Source of the DNA: Reticulomyxa filosa
Taxonomy: Eukaryota > Foraminifera > Reticulomyxidae
DNA: 27,134 nucleotides
Direction of reading: 5' to 3'
Assembly: GCA_000512085.1 (NCBI GenBank)
Contig: ASPP01001546.1
Coordinates: 1-27,134, forward strand
The position numbers and the translations under genes were made by a program. Numbering within the stretch: the stretch's first letter is position 1; each line of letters starts with the position of its first letter. The notes beneath the pieces were generated by a model. It saw only the letters and a list, made by a program, of their open reading frames with translations, had not been told where the DNA came from and searched no databases. Below are positions 9,963 to 20,665 of this stretch, piece by piece.

Positions 9963-12900
9963 CTATTTCAGATCTTTTTGTGTTTGGTTGGTTACTCGAT
10001 TTTTGGCTATTGCGGCATTGAGTAATTTGATCCATTTGGCTTTCACGTTTTCCCGCTTTCTCCCCCATACATTCAAAGTTAGTAAGTATGTTTCTTTGAC
10101 AAGTTCGTAAGAAAGAAATAAAACAGTAGAAAAAAACAAACCAAATTGTCCAAGTGAAGGCGGCAGTTCCGCGCAAATTCATCCAATAGGGCTGAATTTG
10201 CAGTGGCAGTCTGTAAAGCTGTTTGTAAACAATAATTGCCATATTTGTCACTTATTAAATCCTCGGCTTTGCTACACAATTCACGAACAATAATGGCGGT
10301 CCAATCCTTTGGATTGGGATTCTCACATTTACTTTCTGTGTGTGAATGTCGTAAACATTTTTCAACAACGTTGGATGAAAACTTTTGTTTTGAATACCGT
10401 ACAAATTTGCCATGCATTTTTTCTTTAATTCCATCCGTAATAGGGCGTGGGCCAATGTCAAGCAAGTGCTGAACAATGTAATTTCCATATTGATTCTCTA
10501 CTAATTCGTTGGTATGTTTGACAATAGCATTATAAACACCAATCATTTCTTCTGCTGGCCCGGTATCCATGGCCGATTTCATCACGCGTAATCCATAGTG
10601 ATCTGTGGCAAATTCCACGGGATAACTCATGATGGCTTTGTGAATGAACCTTGTCCACGGATATTTGTGCCGTTGCAAGTATCGCAAGATTACAAAATGT
10701 CCAGAATTATTCAAAATAATTTTTTTGATGTCGGATTGCAGCATTTTTACAAATTGTTCCATTTGTTCTGGATGTGTGATCCTTTCCATTAATGATTGGA
10801 TACTAAACGATCCTTGTTTGTGACAGGCCACAGTCCCAATATCTTGTTCAATCATTTTCAACATTTCGAGTTTTTTCAAGTCTGATGCTTGAGTAAACAA
10901 TGTTTCCACCACGTAATGTCCAAAGTTGTCCATCATTAGTTCGGAAAGGTGTGGACATAACTCACTGTAGATGGCGTTGAAATTATTGCTATCTCTGAGT
11001 TTTTCTTGAACAAGGCGACAGCCGTCTTGATGTCGACTTAGATAATACAAGTTTCCACTCATCTCAAACATTGTGCCTACGTTTGCGTTGTATGGCGTAT
11101 TCGAAGTACCAAATACTGTCATGTTTTTTTATTGTTTTCTTCGTTTTGCAAGAGCCATTTGATTCTTTACACACTTTTTTTTTTATTATTTTTTTTATTT
11201 TTAAGATAAGATTGAACGCTAACCATAACAAATCAAATCACACAGAGGAGATAACAAAAATAGCCAAACTTCTTTGTGATGGAAAATGGGTATTGTAAAG
11301 GTCATTCATCAACGGGCCCACGTTTACATTTCCATAATGGCTGTTGGGACTTTGTGTCGTAATTGCGACCGGAGGAACCCCGCTTCCCATGGTTAGTCCG
11401 ACTCCAATTGTAGTGTTGCCATTGGTGGCATTGGATTTGCTGTTCATATTCGAGCGCGGGGCAATGTTTGCTCCTCCACTGACAGGATGTGCCGACGAAC
11501 CCAAAACATTCCAATGCAGCGAATTGACGAGTGGCTGTTGCTGCGCTAATAATTGTGTCAACAGCTGAGTGTTAGTATTGTTCAAATCCGGGTTGGTATC
11601 ACCACTCATTCCAGCATTGGTATTATGCAATGTCAGATTGCTTGGCTCAGATGTCATCGTTGCCATATTTCCTGTACTTATCTTGGTATCGTTTAGAGTG
11701 AGTGTCTCAAAGCCGGAGCTTGTCAAGTCACTGGATTTGGTCGTTGCTGTTTTGGCAGGATCGACAAAAGAGGGATATTTTCCGATTCAGCTGGCGAATT
11801 GGTCAACACTCCCATGATATTGTTCACACCGCTTGACTTAGCCGAGGACGGAGGAGTATTATATTCCACGCGATAGGCATCGACGCCACCACCACTTGGA
11901 TTGTGACTGTGCGATCTCGTAGACCGTGGTCCAATGGCCGCGGTCATCCCAGCAATGCCACTCAGCGTCACGCCACCGACTGTGCTTAGACCGTTGTCCA
12001 CGCTGTCCATTGGCTTCATTGGATCACGTGATGTGGTCGTGCCGTTGTTTGCACGTGGGGAAGTGGACACAGAGACACCCATGGCGTTTGGAAGTCCACT
12101 CAATGCATAATTCTGTTGACTGGAAAAGTCCAGTGACGGCGTCAACACATTTGCCAAAGGCGGCAACAATGGAGTGTTGGTTGGCAACCAGAAAGGGGAG
12201 TTGGTCGAATTGACGTTTGTGCTCGTAGGGACTGTCTGCATTGCCTGAGACAGCGCCATCAAGCTGGGAGTCGTCAGTCCATTGGTTTGCATTAAATGAT
12301 CAATGCTCATCGTGGCAGGAGACATAAATGGCAGTCGACGGACACTAGTGTTCACCGGAGTGAATTTCGAGGCCCCGACACCTTTCATTTGGATGCACAA
12401 ACAATACGTCAATATAAGACATCATTTTCATTTCCTCTGTTACATATGATAAAAACAATTACAGAAAATGTACAAACCCAATGACAAATTGCTCATGGGC
12501 GGATGGGCGGGACTGCCAATAGTGCTTGGATAAGGACTGGCCATGCTACTCGATCCCGGCGAGTTATTAAATGCAATACCAACATTTCCAAGAGTATTTG
12601 TTGTCAAACCCGTGGAAAGCATGTGATTGTTTTTTTGTTGCGGCACATTTCGTCGACCGCTTTGATTACTATTCAATGTCTCCAGTTCTACCAAGTCATT
12701 GCTAGTATCCATAGTCTTATCTGCCGCAATGGTTGCCAATGTCAACGGCTTTCCTCCTGATCCCCCCATATTGTTAAACGGCTTGAGCATTGACGCGTCA
12801 TCATAATTTGCTGAGGTGACATTTCCACGTATTAACGGGTTTAATGTTGTGTTTTCAACAATCCGACGTTTTATTGAGGACATTGCTATCGAAAAACATT

Positions 12901-13172
12901 TTCATTTGCAAAAAAAAAAAAAAAAAAAAACCCCAGGAAAAAATAATGTCACAATAAATATTGTTTAGACCTGCGTCGTCATCCGATTCTTGTGTAGACT
13001 GGTGTTCTTCACCAATTCCATTTGTGTGTGATTGTGCATGATTTCCTAAGTTGGCACCACCAGTATGTGAATGGTGAGCAAGCGCCACGTGCACTACATT
13101 GCGAGTATCTTTGGGAAGACCAGTTGTACCGGGGGTAGGACCAGTTTTTTTGGCAGTTTTGTTAACGTTCAT
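9963..13172 (-). CDS. Pumilio-family (PUF) RNA-binding protein
   Basis: Proposed exons are 13172-12971, 12885-12478, 12381-11270, 11115-10142 and 10055-9963, about 930 residues if one base is restored near 11780. The N-terminal 575 residues are Ser/Thr/Asn/Gly-rich and disordered. Exon 4 encodes a Pumilio homology domain with eight repeats, marked by QDGCRLVQ, DNFGHYVVE, KQGSFSIQ, NNSGHFVIL, DHYGLRVMK, NQYGNYIVQ, KFSSNVVE and KYGNYCLQ. PUF proteins bind mRNA 3' UTRs and repress translation or promote decay in the cytoplasm. In exon 3 (12381-11270) the frame that opens it and the frame that continues to the splice site differ by one, consistent with a missing base in an A or T run. The last exon is chosen after a TACTAAC branch-point-like site. 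An alternative acceptor 7 nt earlier in the transcript gives a different C-terminus. The start at 13172 overlaps the upstream ORF by ATGA. Confidence 0.88.
12908..12932. repeat. Long A/T homopolymer in a Pumilio intron
   Basis: An uninterrupted run of about 20 A (T on the transcript strand) inside the 85-bp intron 12970-12886. Read on the minus strand it is an extreme pyrimidine tract upstream of the acceptor TTTCGATAG. Confidence 0.85.
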
Positions 13173-15009
13173 GTTGTTGGAATTATTTTCCAAAATTGGA
13201 TTTTTGCATTGACGACAAGATTTGTTTCATGGACAGAGCCATTGACTTTTTCAGGGGTGAAAATGTAACGCAAAGACAACAATTGCAACCTGATTTGTTT
13301 TCGAACAATCACTTCGCCGACAATCACGGTCAATACATCATCTTCATTTTCGGCCAGTACCAAAGTATGCTTTGGTAATGATTGTTCTGTCAATGACTTA
13401 GAATCGTGTGTTGACAGTGGAATTTCAAAGTTTGAATCATGGGTCTTTATTATTGGATTCACTACATTTACATTATTTGTCGATTCACTGTCAATCATGT
13501 TTTCATTCTCGTTGACAGTGTGGTGTGGTATTTCTACGTCACACATTATTCGTCCTCGACGAATTGGAATATACAATTCCTTTTTCTCGTCGTTTAGGCT
13601 CACTACTGCATATTCTTTGTTGGAACTATTTTTTTTTTCTCATCACTTTGCCTTTGATTTAAAAAAAAACAAAAGAAACAATATTGAAAAGAGTTGGACC
13701 AACTTTCGGTAGACTCTCGTGGGAACATTAGTCAAATTTAAAATTGCCTCGCCTGATGTGTCGGATAGCAAGTGATTCACTCGAAATCGAATGGCGATAT
13801 GACGAATCAACGGGTCCATTGGTGAGACAGTGAAGTCATCTTCATAGCGACTGTTGAGAGTTCTATGTGAGAACAGGAGACGAGAAGATGAGCAAGCGAG
13901 CAAAAAATAAAAAAATTGATGTTTAAAAATTCTATAAATGATACCAAAGTTACCTGAAAAAAGACGAACAATGAAATGACTTAAGTATGACATTTGGCAC
14001 ATTAGGAGCACACGACAAGTGCATTACATGTTGACAACTTAGCAATTTACATTTAATGATAACCCACGACTCTTTGAGAACGCCACTAATGTCTTCCGTT
14101 ATTCCTTCATCGTCGCCTATTGTTATTCCATTTGTATCGCTCGTGTCTGTTTCGGATGAGTTCTGACCTCTCTCCTTTATCGTTTTTGTTATCCCATCGT
14201 CAGTTTTCGTTACCTTCGTTGTTTGTATGTCATCATTTGCGATGTCATGTTTCACTGCATCCGTACATTATTAGAATTTTTGATGTACCCCCCCAAAAAA
14301 AAACCAATCACCGACCACAAACACATAGTCACAAAGGATAATATCCATGCGAGATGTGCACAAACATAATATCATTGTTTGTCTGTTTTTTTAAAGAAGG
14401 AGTTGAGAAAAAGAAAAAAAAAAAAAGTAGTTTTTTGAACGGTCTTGAAGAACAAACCTTTTTTTGAAATCTCATCGACTTGACAGAGTGGCTCATTCCG
14501 TAAGCACACGGGACATCCTTCGGCAGCTAATATTTGTTGCCACTTTTCATCCAATTTATCAACAAAGGTGGTTTCGTAGCCCTGAAAATTGGCAAAGTGT
14601 CGACCGACTTCACTACGCAAAGCCTGGTCCACTTTTGTGGTTACCCCCACGGTATGTGCTCTCATTCTGGTGTGAGTTGTCCATGCATCTACGGAGTGAC
14701 TATGATCGCCTTTTTCTACAGACAGCCCCAGCTTTGGTAACGCCGAAGATTGCAAATGACTAACTCCGCTACTGAGGTGGCCAGGACTAGATTTAGCGCT
14801 TTCACTACGATTCAATGGAGATATGCTCCCAAATTGATTATTCAAGTTGTTGCTTCGGCCCTCTTCGCTTTCTTTTTCTTCGTTTTCACTCTTGTTTTTC
14901 TTGTTTTTGCTTTTTTTTTTTCGTCGCGAGCTCTTTCCTGGTGCTCCAGGATTTTGTTGCTTTTGTTTTATTTTATTTTTGTTTTTGTTTTTGTTTTTCC
15001 CCCCCCCCC
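13169..15009 (-). CDS. Lys-rich protein with RING-H2-like Cys/His cluster (N-terminus unclear)
   Basis: Exons read as about 15009-14458, 14254-13954, 13862-13704 and 13625-13169; all internal phases match. The first exon starts with a Gly/Lys-Asn low-complexity region followed by a Lys-rich segment, then a Ser-rich region and GCPVCLRNEPLC. After an acidic Thr/Asp-rich linker come IIKC, SCQHVMHLSC and FHCSSF. Cys-x2-Cys followed by Cys-x-His-x2-His-x2-Cys is the RING-H2 spacing, although the linker is long and the final Cys pair is incomplete. A RING-type ubiquitin ligase or atypical zinc-binding role is therefore only suggested. The remaining 200 residues (MDPLIRHIAIRFRV, KELYIPIRRG) match nothing I know. 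No ATG opens the first exon, which points to continuation from the eIF4E-like exons upstream. The stop TGA (13171-13169) overlaps the Pumilio ATG. Confidence 0.55.
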
Positions 15010-15010
15010 C
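14967..15010. repeat. TTTTTG hexanucleotide repeat and C12 run (coding)
   Basis: Four GTTTTT-type units end in twelve consecutive C (14999-15010). On the minus strand this is G12 followed by AAAAAC repeats coding alternating Lys-Asn. The G run sits exactly where an acceptor (ACAAAAG) would start the exon, so its length sets the frame of everything downstream. Confidence 0.85.
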
Positions 15011-15062
15011 TTTTGTGGGTTTGCAATAATTAAAAAAAAATTTTTAAGTTGCGTTTTATCGT

Positions 15063-16172
15063 TTAAAAATAAACTGTGGCAAACAGCGATTGTAAATCTG
15101 CGATCAATAAATCTTTGGGCATTTTTTGAACTCCGGCGGCTTTTTCATAAGACTCAAACTGTTTAACACGATAACGAATTTCGGGTTCTTGAATGGCTGC
15201 GAAAACACATTTATTTAATTTAAAAAAAAAAAGGGAAGGGACAAAGAAAAAAAAAATCCTTTTTTTTTTTTTAATTGACCAGATATCCTTCCACTGGTAC
15301 GTGATGTGTGTGATTGAGTATCAATACTGTTATCGACGCAAAATTTTTTTAAATTATCACTTAGGCGGCTCACCGTTTCCGACAAGCCTTTTTCCAGCCA
15401 AATTTCCACGCCATAGACTGTCACGTCGCCATTGGCACGGCGTGTAAATGTCACGCCATTCTTTGGTGTGTTATTTAGGTGTTATGTTTTATTTGATTTG
15501 ATTTGTTTTATGTATTTTGTTTATTTATTTATTTATGTATTTGTAGTTTGACGGAGTGAATGTCTGTTATAGTATTTGCGTACCATCATTCGAGACAATT
15601 GTTCGGATGCAAATTGTACACAGATTTTGATAATCGCATCTGTCATTTGATTGTCTGTTTCTGACAACAACTTCGCCGACCAGGTTTCTCCACACCCTTT
15701 TTTAAAAATTAAGGAAGTACGACAAAATTAAATGACAGTGACAACAATAATAGATAGATAATAATAATTTAAAAAAAAGGACACAATTAGACCCTCTTAA
15801 CATTGCTTCGGATTTGTTGTCTCTTTAACAATGTTGCGAAACACTCGTATATTCACATCCTTTGGAAGTGATTTCAACGTTTGTTTCCGTTTGAATCCAT
15901 TCCAAAACTGCCAAAATGTCTTATGTGTGTGTTTCCATGTTTACTTACTTTTTTTTCCCATAGGGGTTATTTTATTCATTCGCATCCCTTACCAAATTTT
16001 TCTTTTTTTCTGTCTTTAAAAAAAAAACAGTCCATACCAAAATTGTGTCAAAGGTGCCTAAGTTTATCATTGTCTTCTTGGCTTGTGTTTCATCAGTTGT
16101 GCCCACTATGTCGGCCAACACTTGATAGGATGAATTTAGTGGTGGGTCAGTTGCAGACGGACCTGAGGTCAT
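15063..16172 (-). CDS. Divergent eIF4E-like (cap-binding family) protein
   Basis: Exons 16172-16038, 15907-15802, 15696-15584, 15460-15280 and 15196-15063 close in phase to 222 residues, the usual eIF4E size. Family landmarks appear in order: NLGTFDTILFW (compare FDTVEDFW), LP followed by VFRNIV, NP with GETWSAKLL (compare GGRW), a helix DAIIKICVQFASEQL, then NGVTFTRRANGD and GVEIWLEKG (compare G-V-V-x-x-R and I-A-I-W). eIF4E proteins bind the mRNA cap and start or block translation. Here the position of the cap-stacking Trp-Glu pair reads TTNP, and no Trp precedes LGTFDT, so cap binding is doubtful. Two short in-phase upstream exons (16383-16342 and a piece starting 16302) may supply the first strand. 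The C-terminal 44 residues are an extension. An internal donor at the last exon (ACA|GTTTAT) would splice it to the downstream Lys-rich segment. Identification rests on motif order only. Confidence 0.6.
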
Positions 16173-16383
16173 ATTTGCTTATGATATTTCAATATACAAG
16201 TTCAAGAATGCTGAACTATCAAAAACAAACAAAAATTATCGTGGACTCTTTCAAGGTAATTTGACAATGTACGAGAAGTACAACAAATTTTATGAGATTA
16301 CTCTGCAAATATTCAGAAAAAATACCCCCTTTACTGCTTACACGTGAAGTTTCCTGTTTTTTGTTGTTGGAAGGTCCAAACAT

Positions 16384-16684
16384 TTTACCCTGGCTGATAA
16401 TATACACATCTTTAGCGAAATAGGTTCTTGTTTAACATTATTATTGTGTTCTGCAAGTGTATTCATAAATTTCAAAACGTTTTCAAAAATGAAATAAAAG
16501 TTAAAAAGTCTTCTGTTTTATAAAGAAATGTAAATCAAAAGTCTTTCTTTGTGCAAAAAAAATATCAATATAAATTTTTCGTAGCGTTTCGGTAAACACT
16601 TGCAATACAGTGACTGAGCAATTGCCATTCTTATTCGAATGAATTTCCAAAAGTTACCTACTTCCTCGGCAAATAGAGGTTTTT
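16384..16684 (-). other. Spacer with unassigned coding-like patches
   Basis: Between the eIF4E-like start and the end of the PHD gene. On the minus strand a frame reads SGLKKPLFAEE up to a good donor GTAGGTAAC (near 16659). Another, after the acceptor CACTTGCAG (near 16454), reads NNNVKQEPISLKM. These look like exon pieces but I could not join them in phase to either neighbour. They could be the 3' exons of the PHD gene or 5' exons of the eIF4E-like gene. Confidence 0.3.
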
Positions 16685-19600
16685 TTAATCCTGACTGCAC
16701 TTATGTTGATAAGCCTCGAGATAGTAGCCAATAAATAGATCATGTTTTAACGATGACAAATCGGTTTGTTGAGGTAAATTCTTAAACCATGTGCGTATTA
16801 TTGTCCGTTTGTTGGTTCCACGACTAAACAGTCGAAAGATATTGCCTCGGTTCATTTGTTCTGAATATAAATCGTTTCGTTGTTTTTTTGGGAGAAAAAA
16901 AAGCATTTTTGTGTTTGAAACAAATAAATTCCATCTGAAAGACCTGGCACAATGCACAACAAACACACACACACTACAAGGAATCAAGAAACACTAACGC
17001 TCTTTGTTAAATTTTTCCCCTTCCATTGAGCGATCAAGTCCTCGGATTTGCATATGCTGCACTTATATTGTGACTTTTCCAGCCCGGACAGTTCTTCCTC
17101 GTCCAAACCGCTGCAAAACGTATGGACCCATCGTTGGCAATAGTCACACTGCACCCAACTTTCCATTGGATTATTGGATTTGGATTGTTGCTGTGTGCAA
17201 AGAGACAAGCACATGGTATGGGAGATACGTCAAAAAATGTCTGGAAATTAACAGTCGAGCAAAGAAAGAGAAGTATAGATTAGACGAAAAGAGAAAGGGA
17301 AAAAAAAAACTTAGCCTCCAAACTTTGTGACAAATGGCACACAAGTTATTGTCAAAAGCTGGGTCTTGATTGGTGGTGTCCCAATTCTGAAAATGACTGT
17401 GTCGTCTTGTTTTTGGCAATTCGAATGTTACATTTTGAAAGTGGGATAACATGGACAACGTCTTGTGCTTTTCTTCGCTGTGACTTTGATCAATGTCCTT
17501 ATATCTGTGTTTGTCCTTGTCACGATTGTGCTGTTGACTGTTTAACGTAGCAGCAAACGAATTGGTCGGCAACAATGCAGGCATTGCCTCATTGCAATTC
17601 AAAATATATGTCGCTTCGATTGGCGGCAAATCAAGAATGCCATCGACCAATAGCTCGTCCGATTCTTGTTTGTTGTCATTGTTATTGTTATTTTATTGTT
17701 ATTATTATTGTTATTATTATTGTTATTATTATTGTTATTATTATTGCTAATGCCATTGTTATTATCATGGCCGTGATCATTGATATGATTGTCGCTAGAC
17801 TCATCCTTGGCAGTGCCAAACACATCGATGTCATTACCGTGATGAAATAGTTCATCGTCGGTGAATGGCATGCTCATGGCTGTTCCGTCGTTGCAATGTA
17901 TGATTGGAATTGGACTGTCTTTTGCGTAGTAGTCCAAAGACAATGGATCCAAGTTTTGATATTCGATCCAGTCGCAATATAGCCATGACTTTTTCTCAAA
18001 GTGCGCTTTGAGAGTGTGATCTTCAATTGTCGACACTTTCACTCGATGCGAACGAAGATATTGCCATGCGTTGTCTTCATCGTCGGCCAGCGATTCCAAG
18101 CTCTTTGCATTCCATTGCGTACGATTTTGCTTTTCTCCCTTTGCTTTGAGTTCTTTATGTTTCATCTCTCTTTCCAATATTGTTTCCTTTTTTTTTTTTG
18201 AACATATGTATGTACATGATGTTTAAAACATTACCAAAAAAAATTATATACCCTACCAAAAGATAATACACATGCACAAATGAAAATGATTGAACTGCTC
18301 TTGGTCGGATTTGAAAAGATAATGTCGGCATTAGATCTTGATCGGCGTTGGCCAGTTTTTTTTTTTGAAACTGGTGCAATGTGTGATTGACAATATCGAT
18401 CAATTGCAAGTCCGTTTGTATCCATCGATATTCGCAATGCGGACGAAAGTGCTTTTGTTTGTGCGTTGAGTCTTTTGGATGTTTGTGAGGGATGACATGC
18501 ACCAAATGGTGGGTCGTTTTTAATTGAGGATACAATCGTGAAAAAAACGATAATCGAATGTCGTCTGCCGTCACATCATAACACGAGCATTCGTCTCGCA
18601 CACGCTCTTCCACATTCAAATTGGTTTCTTTGCCGTTACAATGTTCACTTTTGCAATCTTCCGTAAATACACTCTCTTCATCCGAAAACAACAATTTTTC
18701 CAAAATATTCAAATTGCTATTATGTTGTTCGCTTTGCTTTGGTGTGCTCTCTTTTGAAATGTCCTTTTCGCTGCTTTGCTTTGAATCGTGGACCTCGTTT
18801 TGTGTGTTTGGACAATCTATCGGCTCTTCTCTTTGACTTGCGAAAGAGTTCAACCGACGTCTTTTATTGTTCTTTGTTCTTCTTTGACATGCGTGTATTA
18901 AAGAAAACAACAGAACAATACAAAAATAACTATTAGACAACTAACAATAAAAACCAAAAATCCAAATAAAAATTGCAAAAACCGAGATAAGTTAACTCAA
19001 AAAGTTGCTGTTGGACGTTAGTCAAAGTAGAGTAAATCCAAACTTTGATTAACCCGTATCCATTTCTCATTTGTAGTATTTCCACGTCTTGATGGCCGGC
19101 CAATGACTCACGGCCACATTGAGACTTTACATACAATGGCTCACTTATTACCACTTTGTTGTGATTAAGTGGTGGGTTTAACTTCGATGGGCAAATGGTG
19201 ACCAAATCACCACTCGTTGTAAGAAGAGATGGTAACAATAAATCATTTTTGCACAATTGCTCTGCCTCAGCAGGTGTAATATTGTACTGAGTTGTTGGGT
19301 GCAAAGGCTGAAAACTGTACTGATATATGAGTTTCTCGTCACTGATGTCTTTTAGCCTAAGAAAACGGTTTTTGTTTTGTTTGTTTTGTATCCTTTGCTT
19401 GTTTTCAAAGTGCTTGTGTTTGGGTGTCACCTTTTTTTTTAAAACAGTTGTTGTGTGTTGTTGACGCACGGAAAAAGTTTAAAAGGGCTTCAAGCCCCTT
19501 TTAAACGTTCATTTTACAGTTAATGAACTTGTGTCTGCACTTTGGATTGATGACTCGTTTTTTTTTTAAACGAAGCATTTCTTTTAACTCTCACTTTCAA

Positions 19601-19918
19601 TAAACTTAACGTCTTTGGATAGGCTTGTTTTCTCCGATGTGCCCACAGAAGTTCAGCTGATTTTGCCTGATCTTCTCGTTTGACGCACTCGAGCTGACAA
19701 TGTTACAATAAACAGACAAAAACAACCATAAGGTGATCTTAAAGCAGCCGCACAGATGCTGTATTTAAGTGAAATATTCTTATCCATATTGTACTCAAAG
19801 CAAAATTAGAAGTTTTACGCCCTTTCTAAACAAAATCAAGCACAATGCTAACCGCTGTCAACCAGCACGGCCTAGAGTGTCCCAAAGCCAAGCTTTGAAG
19901 ATCAAAAGTTTCACTCAT
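16685..19918 (-). CDS. PHD-finger protein with Asn-rich region, otherwise unidentified
   Basis: Exons with matching phases: 19918-19853 (start MSETFDLQSL), 19693-19529, 19430-18997, 18881-18257, 18186-17324, 17190-16999, then a last exon from 16943 or 16934. A canonical PHD finger spans the exon 5/6 junction: CAIC, then VQCDYC, RWVHTFC and YKCSIC. The Trp before the His is the residue PHD fingers use to read methylated H3K4, so a chromatin role is likely. The N-terminal 600 residues contain unmatched but well-conserved-looking blocks (LWAHRRKQAYP, KSWLYCDWIEYQ). A run of Asn lies before the PHD. Exon 5 has 863 bases where its phases need 864; the frame slips inside the Asn run. The final exon also changes frame after FFSPKK. 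It stays open as RGTNKRTIIRTWFKNLPQQ to a stop at 16685. Beyond the PHD the family is unknown to me. Confidence 0.65.
17675..17747. repeat. GTTATTATTATT minisatellite coding poly-Asn
   Basis: About four tandem copies of a 12-bp unit built from ATT/GTT triplets, preceded by imperfect units. On the minus strand it encodes an uninterrupted run of about 17 Asn inside the PHD-finger gene. Confidence 0.9.
19477..19506. repeat. Near-perfect inverted repeat (hairpin) inside an intron
   Basis: Arms GTTTAAAAGGGCTT and AAGCCCCTTTTAAAC pair completely apart from one bulged base, leaving a loop of about two bases. It lies within the 98-bp intron 19528-19431 of the PHD-finger gene, between the donor GTTCATTA and the acceptor tract. 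Confidence 0.85.
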
Positions 19919-20665
19919 TTCTTACAAGACAGTTATATTGGCCAAATTTGCACAAGAATTATGAAAATCGCACCGAAGTGAGCTTCTTCCTATTTCCTTA
20001 TTTTTTTTTAGGGGGGCGTGCAGTACAAAACCGTTTTTGTACGGTTTTTAGTACGACAACTGGTTAGACAAACAAAATGTATCAAAACTATCAATTCAAA
20101 ACATTTTGCTAAAATCAATGCAGTCAAAACGTGTTATCCCTTCTTTTCTTTTCTTACGTTAATTCTTGTGTTTTGTTTCAGAGTGGAATTTTTTGCTGTT
20201 TTGAATAGTGAATCAGAGCTGACGAGCGTCTTTTTTGTATTCTTAAGCTTGAAAACAACATTCATTAACTAATTTCACTCTTTTTCTTGTACAATCCAAA
20301 AAAATCACAAGTGGACTAAGTTTTTTTTAAGTAATAACACGATTCCTTCACAAGCCTTTTTAGATGATGATTCTATAAAATCTTATACTTTTCTACTCCT
20401 TTCAATCTCTGGCCAGAACAAGATACATTCATTTTCATCCATTTTGATCAATTGATAATTGCACAATTTACAAAAAGAAAAAAACAAACGGAAGACGTAA
20501 GTGTTGAATGGAGATCATCACAAAGTAATTTTTGAAGGAAGAGCACATCAAAACATATACTCAAATAGCTTACATTTTCAAATGATTGCAAATACTCATC
20601 CAATACTTGTGATGTTCATGATAATTTTATGTATTCGTTTGTCAATCCGTTGAACTTGTGTTTCT
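19919..20665. other. Intergenic region upstream of the PHD-finger gene
   Basis: AT-rich promoter-proximal sequence. Plus-strand frames near 19769-19981 and 20018-20272 lack ATG starts or protein-like features. I see no RNA gene or repeat. Confidence 0.5.

Noticed and set aside
11926-12213. Plus-strand frame of 95 codons across the Pumilio N-terminal exon
   Set aside because: Shadow of the GC-richer minus-strand coding region; no motif.
14750-15166. Plus-strand frame of 138 codons rich in Phe and Leu
   Set aside because: It is the antisense of Lys-rich minus-strand exons; composition comes from T-runs and there is no protein-like motif.
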